A stretch of 64,000 nucleotides of DNA from Cryptomeria japonica (lineage: Eukaryota; Streptophyta; Pinopsida; Cupressales; Cupressaceae): assembly GCF_030272615.1 (NCBI RefSeq), contig NW_026729175.1, positions 95,577 through 159,576 of the forward strand. The letters run 5' to 3'. Of the stretch, positions 9,851 through 22,700 are shown in pieces. The position numbers and the translations under genes are program-made. The notes beneath the pieces were generated by a model that saw nothing but the letters and a program-made list of their open reading frames with translations, did not search any database and was not told the DNA's origin. How positions within the stretch are numbered: the stretch's first letter is position 1; each line of letters starts with the position of its first letter.

Positions 9851-11432
9851 CTTGAAGGCCCTGATTTGGGAACATCAAAATCAATGTTTGGAGGCACAAC
9901 AAGGTTTCAAGAAGCAAGTCCCTATTACGGAGCCTGTAGCGTCAAAATTCTATATTGACGCACATCATTCTCTTAGAAGATCATTTTGGAGCTTTTTCCT
10001 GGAAATTGTGATTCAAAAGCCCTGGTTTTGGAGCATCAAAATCGATATTTGGAGGCACAACAACGTTTCAACATGCAAGTCCTGACTTTGGAGCCAGTAG
10101 CATCAAAATTTGATTTTGACGCACATCGTGCTCTTAGACCCTTATTCTGGAGCTTATGCCTCAAAATCATCGGTTTTGAAGCATCAAAATTTGTGTTTGG
10201 AGGCATAACAAGCTTTCAAGACGTAAGTCCCTATTCTGGAGCCTGTAGTGTCAAAACGTGATTTTGATGCACATCATGCTCTTAGAACCTTGTTTTGGAG
10301 CGTGTGGCTCGAAAGATCTATTTTCAAAACATCAAAATCAATGTTTAAAGGCACAACAAGGTTTCAAGACACAAGTCCCAATTCTCAAGCTGATAGCGTC
10401 AAAACACGATTTTGACAAACATGGTGTTCTTAGAACCTCATTTCGGAGGTTGTGCCTGAAAAGCCTCCTTTTTGGAGCATAAAAATTAGTGTTTGGAGGC
10501 ACGACAAGGTTTCAAGACACAAAACCCAATTCCAGAGTCGGTAGTGTCAAAACGCAATTTTGATGTACATCATGCTCTTAGAACCTCATTTCAGAGCTTG
10601 TGCCTTGAAAGCCTTGATTTTGGAACATAAAATTAGTGTTTGGAGGCACAACAAGTTTCCAAGAAGCAAGTCCCTATTCCGGAGCCTGTAGTGTCAAAAT
10701 TACATTTTGACACACATCATTCTCTTAGAAGCTCATTTCAGAGCTTGTACCTCAAAAGACCCAGTTTTGGAGCGTCAAAATCAATGTTTCGAGGCACAAC
10801 AAGGTTTCAAGATGCAAGTCCTGATTCTATAGTCAATAGCATCAAAATTTGATTTTGGTACACATCATGCTCTTAGACCCTCATTTCGAAGCTTGTTCCT
10901 CAAAAGCCCCGGTTTCGAAGTATCAAAATCAGTTTTTTGAGGCACAAGAAGGTTTCAAAATACAAGCCCCGATTTTAGAGGCAGTAGCATCAAAATTCAA
11001 TTTTGATGCACATTGTGCTCTTCGAACCCTGTTTTAGAAATTGTGCCTCAAAAGCCCTAGTTTTTTAGCATCAAAATCGATGTTTGTAAGCACAATAAGG
11101 TTTCAAGATGCAAGTCTTGATTCTGGAGCCAGTATCATCAAAATTTGATTTTGACGGACATCGTGCTCTTAGAACCTTGTTTTGGTGCTTATGCCTCAAA
11201 ATCTTTAGTTTTGAAGCATCAAAATTGGCGTTTGGAGGCAGAACAAGTTTTCAAGACGCAAGTCCCTATTCTGGAGCCTATAGTGTAAAAATGTTATTTT
11301 GATTCACATCGTGCTCTTAGAACCTCATTTCGGAGCGTGTGTCTCGAAAGCTCCAGTTTCAAAACATCAAAATCAATGTTTAAAGGCACAATAGGGTTTC
11401 AAGACACAAGTCCCGATTCTCAAGCTGATAGC
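9851..11432 (+). repeat. 148-bp satellite, + block
   Basis: The block starts mid-monomer in type B (CTTGAAGGCCCTGATT) directly after minus-oriented type G. It runs through C/E hybrid, F, G, A, B, C, D, E, F and G types, then breaks just before the dyad of a type G monomer (CAAGCTGATAGC). Most spacings stay near 148. The monomer after about 9960 has a C-type front and an E-type remainder. Confidence 0.92.
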
Positions 11433-11830
11433 TTCAAAATGAGGTTCTAAGAGTGCGCGATGTACATCAAAATTGTATTTTGACACTACCAACTCTGGAA
11501 TTGAGACTTGTGTCTTGAAACTTTATTTTGCCTCCAAACACTAATTTTTATGCTCCAAAACTGAGGATTTTGAGGGACAACCTCTTAAATGAGGTTCTAA
11601 GAACACTATGTTTGTCAAAATCATTTTTTTACGCTATCAGCTTGAGAATTGGGACTTGTGTCTTGAAACCTTGTTGTGCCTTTAAACATTGATTTTGATG
11701 TTTTGAAACTGGAGCTTTCGAGCCACATGCTCCGAAAAGAGGTTCTAAGAGCACGATGTGCATCAAAATCACGTTTTGACACTACAGGCTTTGGAATAGG
11801 GACTTGCGTCTTGAAAGCTTGTCATGCCTC
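11433..11830 (-). repeat. Small inverted satellite island (about 0.4 kb)
   Basis: About 400 bases, close to 2.7 monomers, lie in minus orientation between two plus blocks. The left junction is TAGCTTCAAAATGAGG, where a plus type G meets the reverse of a CATTTCGAAGC word. The right junction is ATGCCTCC|GATTTTGG at 11830/11831. Within it the reverse complements of types B, A, G and F are recognisable. Confidence 0.88.
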
Positions 11831-14800
11831 CGATTTTGGAACATCAAAAATATTGTTTGGAGGCACAACAAGGTTTCAAGATGCAAGTCCTGATTCTCAT
11901 GCTGGTAGCATCAAAATTCAATTTTGATGCACATCGTTCTCTTAGAACCTTGTTTCGAAGCTTGCACCTCGAACGCCCCGGTTTCAGAATATCAAAATTG
12001 GTGTTTGGAGGCACAAGAAGGTTTCAAGATGCAAGTCGCGATTCCAGAGCTGGTAGTGTCAGATTGCTATTTTGAAGCACATTGTGCTCTTAGAACCTTA
12101 TTTAGGAGCTTGTCCCTAGAAAGCCATGGTTTGGGACCATCAAAATTGATATTTGGAGGCACAAGGTTGCAAGACGCAAAAGCCCCATTTTTGGAGCAAC
12201 AAAATTGTTGTTTGGATGCACAACAAGGTTTCAAGATGCAAATCATTATTCTAGGACACAAAAAGCTTTCAAGATGCAAGTCCCTATTCTGGAGCCTGTA
12301 GTGTCAAAACGTTATTTTGATGCACATCATGCTCTTAGAACCTCGTTTCGGAGCGTGTGGCTTGAAAGCTCAAGTTTCAAAACATCAAAATCAATGTTTA
12401 AAGGCACAACGAGGTTTCAAGATACAAGTCCTGATTCTCAAGCTGATAGCGTCAAAACACGATTTTGACAAACATGGTGTTCTTAGAACCTCATTTCGGA
12501 GGTTGTGCCTCAAAAGCCTTGTTTTTGGAGCATAAAAATTAGTGTTTGGAGGCACAACAAGGTTTCAAGACACAAGTACCAATTCCAGAGTTGGTACTTT
12601 GAGAACCTCATTTTGGAGCGTTTGCCTTGAAAGCCCTCATATTGGAACATCAAAATCAGTGTTTCGAAGCACAACAAAGTTTCAAGAAGCAAGTCCCTAT
12701 TCCGGAGCCTGCAATTTCAAAACGTGATTTTGATGCACATCGTACTCATAGAACCTCATTTTGGAGCGTCTGTCTCGAAAGCTCCAGTTTCAAAACATCA
12801 AAATCAATGTTTAAAGGCACAACAAGGTTTCAAGACACAACTCCCGATTCTCAAGCTACTAGAATCAAAACATGGTGTTCTTAGAACCTCATTTCGAAGG
12901 TTGTGCCTCAAAAGCTTCATTTTTGGAGCATAAAAATTAGTGTTTGGATGCAAAACAAGGTTTCAAGACACAAGTCCCAATTCCAGAGTCGGTAGCGTAA
13001 AAACGCAATTTTTATGTACATCGTGCTCTTAGAACCTCATTTCGGAGCTTGTGGGGATTTTGGAACATCAAAATGAGTGTTTGGAGGCACAACAAGGTTT
13101 AAAGAAGCAAGTCCCTATTCCAGAGCCTGTAGCGTCAAAATTCCATTTTGACGCACATCATTCTCTTAGAAGCTCATTTCGGAGCTTGTGTCTCGAAAGA
13201 CCCAATTTTGGAGCGTAAAAATCAATGTTTCAAGGCACAACAAGATTTCAAGATGCAAGTCGCAATTCTAGAGTCAATAGCATCAAAATCTAATTTTGGC
13301 ACACATCATGCTCTTAGAACCTCATTTCGAAGCTTGAGCCTCGAAAGCCCCAGTTTCAGAGCATCAAAATCAGTGTTTTGAGGCACAAGGTTTCAAGATG
13401 CAAGACCCGATTCTAGAGCTAGTAGTATCAAAATTCAATTTTGTTGCACATTGTGCTCTTAGAACCCTTTATAAGAAATTGTGCATCAAAACCCCAGTTT
13501 TGGAGCATCAAAATCGATGTTTGGAGGCACAACAAGGTTTCAATATGCAAGTCCTGATTCTGGAGCCGGTAGCATCAAAATTTGATTTTGACACACATCG
13601 TACTCTTAGAACCTTATTTTGGAGCTTATTCCTCAGAATCTTTCGTTTCGAAGCATCATAATTGGTGTTTGGAGGCAGAACAAGCTTTCGAGACGCAAGT
13701 CCCTATTCTGGAGCCTGTAGTGTCAAAACGTGGTTTTGATGCACATCGTGCTCTTAGAACCTTGTTTCGGAGTGTGTGGCAACAAAGCTCCAGTTTCAAA
13801 ACGTCAGAATCAATGTTTCAAGACACAAGTCCCAATTCTCAAGCTGATAGCGTCCAAACACGATTTTGACAAACATGGTGTTCTTAGGAGCTCATTTCGG
13901 TGGTTGTGCCTCAAACTCTTCATTTTTGGAGCATAAAAATTAGTGTTTGGAGGAACAACAAGGTTTCAAGACACAAGTTCCAATTCCAGAGTCGGTAGCA
14001 TCAAAACGCAATTTTTATGTACATCATACTCTTAGAACCTCATTTCGGTGCTTGTGCCTTGAAAGCCCTGATTTTGGAACATCAAAATTAGTGTTTGGAA
14101 GCAAAACAAATTTTTAAGAAGCAAGTCCCTATTCCAAAGCCTGTAGGGTCAAATTTCCATTTTGACGCACATCATTCTCTTAGAAGCTCATTTCGGAGCT
14201 TGTGCCTCGAAAGCCCCGATTTTTAGCATCAAAATCAGTGTTTTGACGCACAACAAGGTTTCAAGATGCAAGCCCCTATTCTACAGCTAGTAGCATCAAA
14301 ATTCAATTTTGGTGTACATTGTGTTCTTAGAACCCTGTTTTAGAAATTGTGCCTCAAAAGCCCCAGTTTTGGAGAATCAAAATCAATGTTTGGTGGCACA
14401 ACAAGGTTTCAAGACGCAAGTCCCTATTCTGGAGCCTGTAGTATCAAAACATGATTTTGATGCACATCATGCTCTTAGAACCTCGTTTCACAGCGTGTGG
14501 CTTGAAAGCTCCAGTTTCAAAACATCAAAATCAATGTTTAAAGGCACAACAAGGTTTCAAGACACAAGTCTGGATTCTCAAGCTGATAGCATCAAAACAT
14601 GATTTTGACAAACATGGTGTTCTTAGAACCTCATTTCAGAGGTTGTTCTTCAAAAGCCTCATTTTTAGAAAATAAAATTTAGTTTTTGGAGGCACCACAA
14701 GGTTTCAAGACACAAGTCCCAATTCCAGAGTTGGTAGCATCAAAACGCAACTTTGATATACATCATGCTCTTAGAACCTCATTCCAGAGCTTGTGCCTTG

Positions 14801-17800
14801 AAAGCTTTGATTTTGGAACATCAAAATCAGTGTTTGGAGGCACAACAAGGTTTCAAAAAGAAAGTCCCAATTCTAGAGCCTGTAGCGTCAAAATTGGTGT
14901 TTGGAGGCACAATAAGCTTCCAAGATGCAAGTCCCTATTCCGGAGCCTGTAGTGTTAAAACGTGATTTTGATGCACATCGTGCTCTTAGAACCTCGTTTT
15001 GGAGTGTGTGGGTCGAAAGCTCCAGTTTCAAAACATCAAAATCAATGTTTAAAGGCACAACAAGGTTTCAAGATACAAGTCCCGATTCTCAAGCTGATAG
15101 CGTCAAAACATGATTTTGACAAACATGGTGTTCTTAGAACCCCATTTCAAAGGTTGTGCCTCAAAAGCCTCATTTTTGGAGCATAAAAATTAGTGTTTGG
15201 AGGCACAATAAGGTTTCAAGACACAAGTCTCAATTCCAAATTCATTAGCGTCAAAACGCAATTTTTATGTACATCATGCTCCTAGAACCTCATTTCGGAG
15301 CTTGTGCCTTGAAAGCCCTAATTTTGGAACATCAAAATCAATGTTTGGAGGCACAACAAGGTTTCAAGAAGCAAGTCCCTATTTCGGAGCCTGGAATTTT
15401 GACGCACATCATTCTCTTAGAAGCTCATTGCGGAGCTTGTGCCTAGAAAGACCCAGTTTTGGAGCATCAAAATCAATGTTTGGAGGCACAACAAGGTTTC
15501 AAGATGCAAGTCCTGGTTCTAGAGTCAATATCATCAAAATCTGATTTTGGCGCACATCGTGCTCTTGGAACCTCATGTCAAAGCTTGTGCCTCGAAAGCC
15601 CGGGTTTCAAAGAATCAAAATCAATGTTTTGAGGCACAACAAGGTTTCAAGATGCAAGCCCAGATTCTAGAGCCAGTTTTATAAAAATTCAATTTTGATG
15701 CACATTGTGCTCTTAGAACCCAGTTTTGGAGCATCAAAATTGATGTTTTGAAGCACAACAAGGTTTCAAGATGCAAGTCCTGATTCTGGAGCCGATAGCA
15801 TCAAAATTTGATTTTCATGCACATCATGCTTTTAGAACCTTGTTTTGGATCTTATGCCTCAATCTTCGGTTTTGAATCTTCAAAATTGGTGTTTGGAGGC
15901 ACACAAGCTTTCAAGACGCAAGTCCCTATTCCGGAGCCTGTAGTGTCAAAACGTTATTTTGAAACACATCATGCTCTTAGAACCTCGTTTCAAAGCGTGT
16001 GGCTCAAAAGCTCCAATTTCAAAACATCAAAATAAATGTTTAAAGGTACCACAAGGTTTCAAGACACAAGTCCCAATTCCAGAGTTGGTAGAGTCAAAAC
16101 GCAAGTTTGAAGTACATCGTGCTCTTAGAACCTCATTCCAGAGCTTGTGCCTTAAAAGCTTTGATTTTGACGCACATCAACAAGGTTTCAAGATGCAAGT
16201 CCCGATTCTAGAGTAAATAGAGTCAAAATCTAATTTTGGCGCACATCAACATCGTGCTCTTAAAACCTCATTTCGAAGCTTGTGCCTCAAAAGCCCCGGT
16301 TTTGGAGCATCAAAATCAGTATTTTGAGGCACAAGAAGGTTGCAAGATGCAAGTCTTGATTCTGGAGCAAGTAGCATCAAAATTTGATTTTGACGCACAT
16401 TGTGATCTTAGAACCTTATTTTGAACCTTATGCCTCAAAATCTTTAGTTTCGAAGCATCAAAATTGGTGTTTGGAGACACAACAAGCTTTCAAGACGCAA
16501 GTATCTATTCAGGAGCTTGTAGTGTCAAAATGTGATTTTGATGCACATCTAGCTCTTAGAACCTCATTTCGGAGCGTGTGGCTCAAAACCTCTTGTTTCA
16601 AAACATCAAAATCAATGTTTAAATGCACAACAAGGTTTCAAGACACAAGTCCCGATTCTCAAGCTCATAGCGTCAAAACATGATTTTCACGAACATGGTG
16701 TTCTTAGAACCTCATTTCGAAGCTTTTGCCTTGAAAGCCCTGATTTTGGAACATTAAAATGATTGTTTTGAGGCACAACAATGTTTCAAAAAGCAAGTCC
16801 CTATTCCAGATCCTATAGCGTCAAAATTCCATTTAGACGCACGCACATCATTCTCTTAGAAGTTCATTTCGGAGCTTGTGCCTCGAAAGAACCAGTTTTG
16901 GAGCATGAAAATCAATGTTTGGAGGCACAACAAGGTTTCAAGATGTAAGTCCTGATTCTAGAGTCAATAGCGTCAAAATCTGATTTTGGGGCACATCTTG
17001 CTCTTAGAACCTTATTTCAAAGCTTGCGCCTTGAAATCCTCGGTTCGGAGCATCAAAATCAACGTTTTGAGGCACAACAAGATGCAGTCCCTATTTCAGA
17101 GCCTGTAGTGGGAAAACATGATTTTGATGCACATCATGCTCACCTCGTTTCGGAGCGTGTGGTTTAAAATGTCCAGTTTCAAAACATCAAAATCAATGTT
17201 TAAAGGCACAACAAGATTTCAAGACACAAGTCTCGATTCTCAAGCTGATAGCGTCAAAACATGATTTTGACAAACATGGTGTTCTTAGAACCTCATTTCG
17301 GAGGTTGTGCCTCAAACTCCTCATTTTTGGAGCATCAAAATCAATGTTTGGAGCTCATTTCCGAGCTTGTGCCTTGAAAGACCCAGTTTTGGAGCATCAA
17401 AATCAATGTTTGGAGGCACAACAAGGTTTCAAGATGCAAGTCCTGATTATAGAGTCAATAGCGTCAAAATTTGGTTTTGGCGCACATTGTGCTCAAATTA
17501 GTGTTTTGAGGCACAACAAGGTTTCAAGATGCAAGCCTCGATTCTGGAGCCTTTATTGTCAAAACGTGATTTTGAAGCACATCGTGCTCTTCGAACCTCA
17601 TTTCGGAGCGTGTGGCTCCAAAGGTCCATTTTCAAAACATCAAAATCAATATTTAAAGGCATAACAAGGTTTCAAGACTCAAGTCCCTATTCTCAAGCTG
17701 ATGGTGTCAAAACACGATTTTGACAAACATGGTGTTCTTAGAACCTCATTTCGGAGGTTGTGTTTCAAAAGCCTCATTTTTGGAGAATAAAAATTAGTGT

Positions 17801-18344
17801 TTGGAGGCACGACAAGGTTTCAAGACAAAAGTCCCAGTTCCAAAGTCGATAGCGTCAAAACGCAATTTTGATGTATATCGTGCTCTTAGAACCTCATTTC
17901 AGAGCTTGTGCCTTGAAAGCCCTGATTTTGGAACATAAAAATTAGTGTTTGGAGGTACAACAAGGTTTCAAGAAACAAGTCCCTATTCCGGAGCCTGTAG
18001 CGTCAAAATTCCATTTTGATGCACATCATTCTCTTAGAAGCTCATTTCAGAACTTGTGTCTTGAAAGACCTAGTTTTGGAGCGTCAAAATCAATGTTTCG
18101 AGGCACAACAAGGTTTCAAGATGCAAGCCCCGATTCTATATCTAGTAACATCAAAATTCAATTTTGATCCACATTGTGCTCGTAGAACCTTGTTTTAGAA
18201 ATTGTGCCTCAAAAGCCCGAGTTTTGGAGCATCAAAATCGATGTTTGGAGGCACAACAAGGTTTCAAGATGCAAGTCCCGATTCTCAAGTTGATAGAATC
18301 AAAACACGATTATGGAGCCAGTAGCATCAAAATTTGATTTTGAC
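11831..18344 (+). repeat. 148-bp satellite, 6.5-kb + block
   Basis: The block opens with the rare B', H and I types (11831-12175), which are an inverted near-copy of 8698-9040. It continues as a 7-mer HOR with frequent partial deletions, for example near 12180-12250, 12595, 15395 and 16160-16250. At 17280-17580 it contains the unusual junction set shared in inverse with 9500-9850. It ends directly after a type E dyad at 18344. Confidence 0.93.
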
Positions 18345-19709
18345 GAGCAGGATGTGTGCCAAAATCAGATTTTGACGCTTTTGACTCAAGAATCAGGACT
18401 TGCATCTGGAAACCCTATTCCAAAACTGGGTCTTTCGAGGCAGAAGCTCTGAAATGAGCTTTTAAGAGAATGATGTGAGTGAAAATGAAATTTTGACCCT
18501 ACAGGCTCCAGAATAGAAACTTGCTTGTTGAAACCTTGTTGTGCTTCCAAACACTGATTTTGATGTTCCAAAATAGGGCTTTCAAGGCACAAGCTCCGAA
18601 ATGAGGTTCTAAGAGCACGATGTACATCAAAATTATGTTTTGACGTTACCAACTTTGGAATTGGGACTTGTGTCTTGAAACCTTGTTGTGTCTCCAAACA
18701 CTAATTTTTATGCTCCAAAAATGATGATTTTGAGGCACAACCTCCGAAATGAGGTTCTAAGAACACTATATTTGTCAAAATCTTGTTTTGACGCTATCAG
18801 CTTGACAATCGAGACTTGTATCTTGAAACCTTGTTGTGCCTTTAAACATTGATTTTGATGTTTTGAAACTGGAGCTTTCAAGCCACACACTGCGAAACGA
18901 GGTTCTAAGAGCACGATGCACATCAAAATCACGTTTCGACACTACAGGCTCCAAAATAGGGACTTTCGTCTTGAATGCTTGTTGTGCCTCCAAAGACCAA
19001 TTTTGATGCTTTGAAACATTGTTGTGCCTGCAAACATCGATTTTGATTCTCCAAACCTGGGGCTTTTGAGGCACAATTTCTAAAATAGGGTTCTAAGAGC
19101 ACAATATGAATCAAAATTGAATTTTGATGCTACTGGCTCTAGAATTGGGGCTTGCATCTTGAAACGTTGTTGTGCCAAACAACAATAATTTTGATGCTCC
19201 GAAACCGGGGCTTTCGAGGCACAAGCTTTGAAATGAGGTTCTAAGAGCATGATGTACGCGAAAATCAGATTTTGCCGCTATTGACTCTAGAATCAGGACT
19301 TCAATCTTGAAACCTTGTTGTGCCTACAAACATTGATTTTGATGCTACCGGCTCTAGAATCGGGGCTTCCATCTTGAAACCTTGTTGTTCCTCCAAACAT
19401 TGGTTTTGATGCTCAAAAACTGGGTCTTTCGAGGCACAAGCTCCGAAATGAGCTTCTAAGAGAATGATGTGTGTCAAAATGGAATTTTGATGCTACAGGC
19501 TCTAGAATAGGGACTTGATAATTTAAACCTTGTTGTGCCTCCAAACACTAATTTTCATGTTCCAAAATCAGGGCTTTCAAGGCACAAGCTCTGAAATGAG
19601 GTTCTAAGAGCACGATGTACATCAAAATTGTGATTTGACGCTATCGACTCTAGAATTGGGACTTGTGTCTTGAAACATTGTTGTGCCTCCAAAGACTAAT
19701 TTTTATGCT
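18345..19709 (-). repeat. 148-bp satellite, 1.36-kb inverted island
   Basis: This minus-oriented block of about nine monomers lies between two plus blocks. At the left edge the plus word ATTTTGACG is joined to GAGCAGGATGTG, the reverse of a C/D boundary. At the right edge (19709/19710), reverse type A (TTTTTATGCTC) meets forward type A (AAAAGCCTC), which itself jumps after GGAGC into type B. Confidence 0.92.
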
Positions 19710-22700
19710 CAAAAGCCTCATGTTTGGAGCTTGTGCCTTGAAAACCCTAATTTTGGAACATCAAAATCATTGTTTGGAGGCACAATAAGGTTTCAAGATG
19801 CATGTCGCGATTCTCGTGTTGGTAGCATCAAAATTTGATTTTGATGCACATCGTTCTTTTAGAACCTTGTTTCAAAGCTTGCACCTCAAACACCTCGGTT
19901 TCAGAACATCAAAATTGGTGTTTGGAGGCACAACAAGGTTTCAAGTTGCAAGTCCCAATTCTAGAGCCAGTAGTGTCAAAATGCGATTTTGAAGGAAATT
20001 GTGCTCTTAGAACCTTATTTAGGAGCTTGTCCCTTGAAAGCCCCGGTTAGGGAGCATCAAAATTGGTGTTTGGAGGCACAAGGTTGAAAGAAGCAAGTCG
20101 CGATTTCGGAGGCGGCAGCGTAAAAACGTGATTTTGACGTACATGGTATTCTTAGAGCATCGTTTGCGGAGCTTGTGCATTGAAAGCCCCAATTTTTAAA
20201 CATCGAAATCAGTGTTTGGAGGCACAACAAGGTTTCAAGATGCAAGTCTCGATTCTAGAGTCAATAGCGTTAAAATCTGATTTTGGTGCACATCGTGCTC
20301 TTCGATCCTCATTTCGAAGCTTGTGCCTCGAAAGCCCCGGTTTCAGAGCATCAAAATCAATGTTTTTTGGCACAACAAGGTTTCATGATGCAAGCCTCGA
20401 TTCTAGAGCCAGTAGAATCAAAATTCAATTTTGATTTACATTGTTCTCTTAGAACCCTGTTTTAGAAATTGTGCCTCAAAAGCCCCAGTTTTGGATCATC
20501 AAAATCAATGTTTGGAGGCACAATAAGGTTTCAAGATGCAAGTCCTGATTCTAGAGCCGGTAGCATCAAAATTTGATTTTTAGGCACATCATGCTCTTAG
20601 AACCTTGTTTTGGAGCTTATGCCTTAAAATATTTGGTTTCAAGATAGAAGTCTTGATTCTCAAGCTGATAGCGTCAAAACATGATTTTGACAAACATCGT
20701 GTTCTTAGAACCTCATTTCGGAAGTTGTGCCTCAAAAGCCTCGTTTTTGGAGCATAAAAATTAGTGTTTGGAGGCACAACAAGGTTTCAAGACACAAGTC
20801 CAAATTCAATTTTGATGCACGTTGTGCTCTTAGAACCTTGTTTTAGAAATTGTGCCTCAAAAGCCCCAGTTTTGGAGCATCAAAATCGATGTTTGGAGGG
20901 ACAACAAGGTTTCAAGATGCAAGTCCTTATTCTGGAGCTGGTAGCGTCAAAATTTGATTTTAACGCACATCATGCTCTTAGAACCTTGTTTTGAGCTTAT
21001 CCCTCAAAATCTTTGGTTTTGAAACATAGAAATTGGTGTTTGGAGGCAGAACAAGCTTTCAAGACACAAGTCCCTATTTCGGAGCATGTAGTGTCAAAAC
21101 ATGATTTTGAGGCACATCATGCTCTTAGAACCTCATTTCGAAGCATGTGGCTCAAATGCTCTAGTTTCAAAACATCAAAAAGAATGTTTAAAAGGCACAA
21201 CCAGGTTTCAAGACACAAGTCCTGATTCTCAAGATTGGAGCATAAAAACACGATTTGTACAAACATGGCGTTCTTAGAACCTGATTTTAGAGGTTGTGCC
21301 TCAAAAGCCTCATGTTTGGAGCATAAAAATTAGTGTTTGGAGGCACAACAAATTTTCAAGGCACAAGTCCCAAATCCAGAGTCGGTAGCGTCAAAACGCA
21401 ATTTTGATGTACATCGTGCTCTTAGAACCTCATTACGGAGCTTGTGCCTTGAAATCCCCAGTTTTGGAGTATCAAAATCAGTGTTTTGATGCACAACAAG
21501 GTTTCAAGATGCGAGCCACGATTCTAGAGCTTGCAACATCAAAATTCAATTTTGATCCACATTGTGCTCTAATAACCCTGTTTTGGAGCATCAAAATCGA
21601 TGTTTGGAGGCACAAAAAGGTTTCAAGATGCAATTGTTGATTCTGGAGCCAGTGGTGTCAAAATTTGATTTTGACGCACATCGTGGTCTTAGAACCTTGT
21701 TTTGAAGCATCAAAATTGGCGTTCGGAGGCAGAACAAGCTTTCAAGATGCAAGTCCCTATTCCGGAGCCTGTAGTGTCAAAATGTTATTTTGATTCACAT
21801 TGTGCTCTTAGAACCTCATTTCAGAGCATGTGGCTCGAAAGCTCCAGTTTCAAAACATGAAAATCAATGTTTAAAGGCACAATAAGGTTTCACGACACAA
21901 GTCCTGATTCTCAAAATGATAGCGTCAAAACACAATTTTGACAAACATGGTGTTCTTAGAACCTCATTTCGGAGGTTGTGCCTCAAAAGCCTCGTTTTTG
22001 GAGCATAAAAATTAGTGTTTGGAGGCACAATAAGGTTTCAAGACACAAGTCCCAATTCTACAATCAGTAGCGTCAAAACGCAATTTTGATGTACATTGTG
22101 CTCTTAGAACCTCATTTCGGAGCTTGTGTCTTGGAAGCCCTGATTTCGCAACATCAAAATTATTGTTTGGAGGCACAACAAGGTTTCAAGATGCAAGTCC
22201 CGATTCTCGTGCCGGTAGCATCAAAATTCAATTTTGATGCACATCGTTCTCTTAGAACCTTCTTTCAAAGCTTGCACCCCGAACGCCCCGGTTTCAGAAT
22301 ATCAAAATTGGTGTTTGGAGGCACAATAAGGTTTCAAGATGCAAGTCCCAATTCCAGAGCCGGTAGTGTCAAAATGCGATTTTGAAGCACATCGTGCTCT
22401 TAGAACCTTATTTAGGAGCTTGTCCCTAGAAAGCCCGGGTTTTCGAGCACCAAAATTGGTATTTGGAGGCACAAGGTTGTAAGACACAAGTCGCGATTTC
22501 GGAGCTGGTAGCATCAAAACGTGATTTTGATGCACATGGTGCTCTTAGAACCTCGTTTACGGAGCTTGTGCCTTGAAAGCTCTAGTTTCAAAACATCAAA
22601 ATTAATGTTTAAAGCCATAACAAGGTTTCAAGACACAAGTCCTGATTCTCAAGCTGATAGCGTCAAAACACGATTTTGACAAATATGGTGCTCTTAGAGC

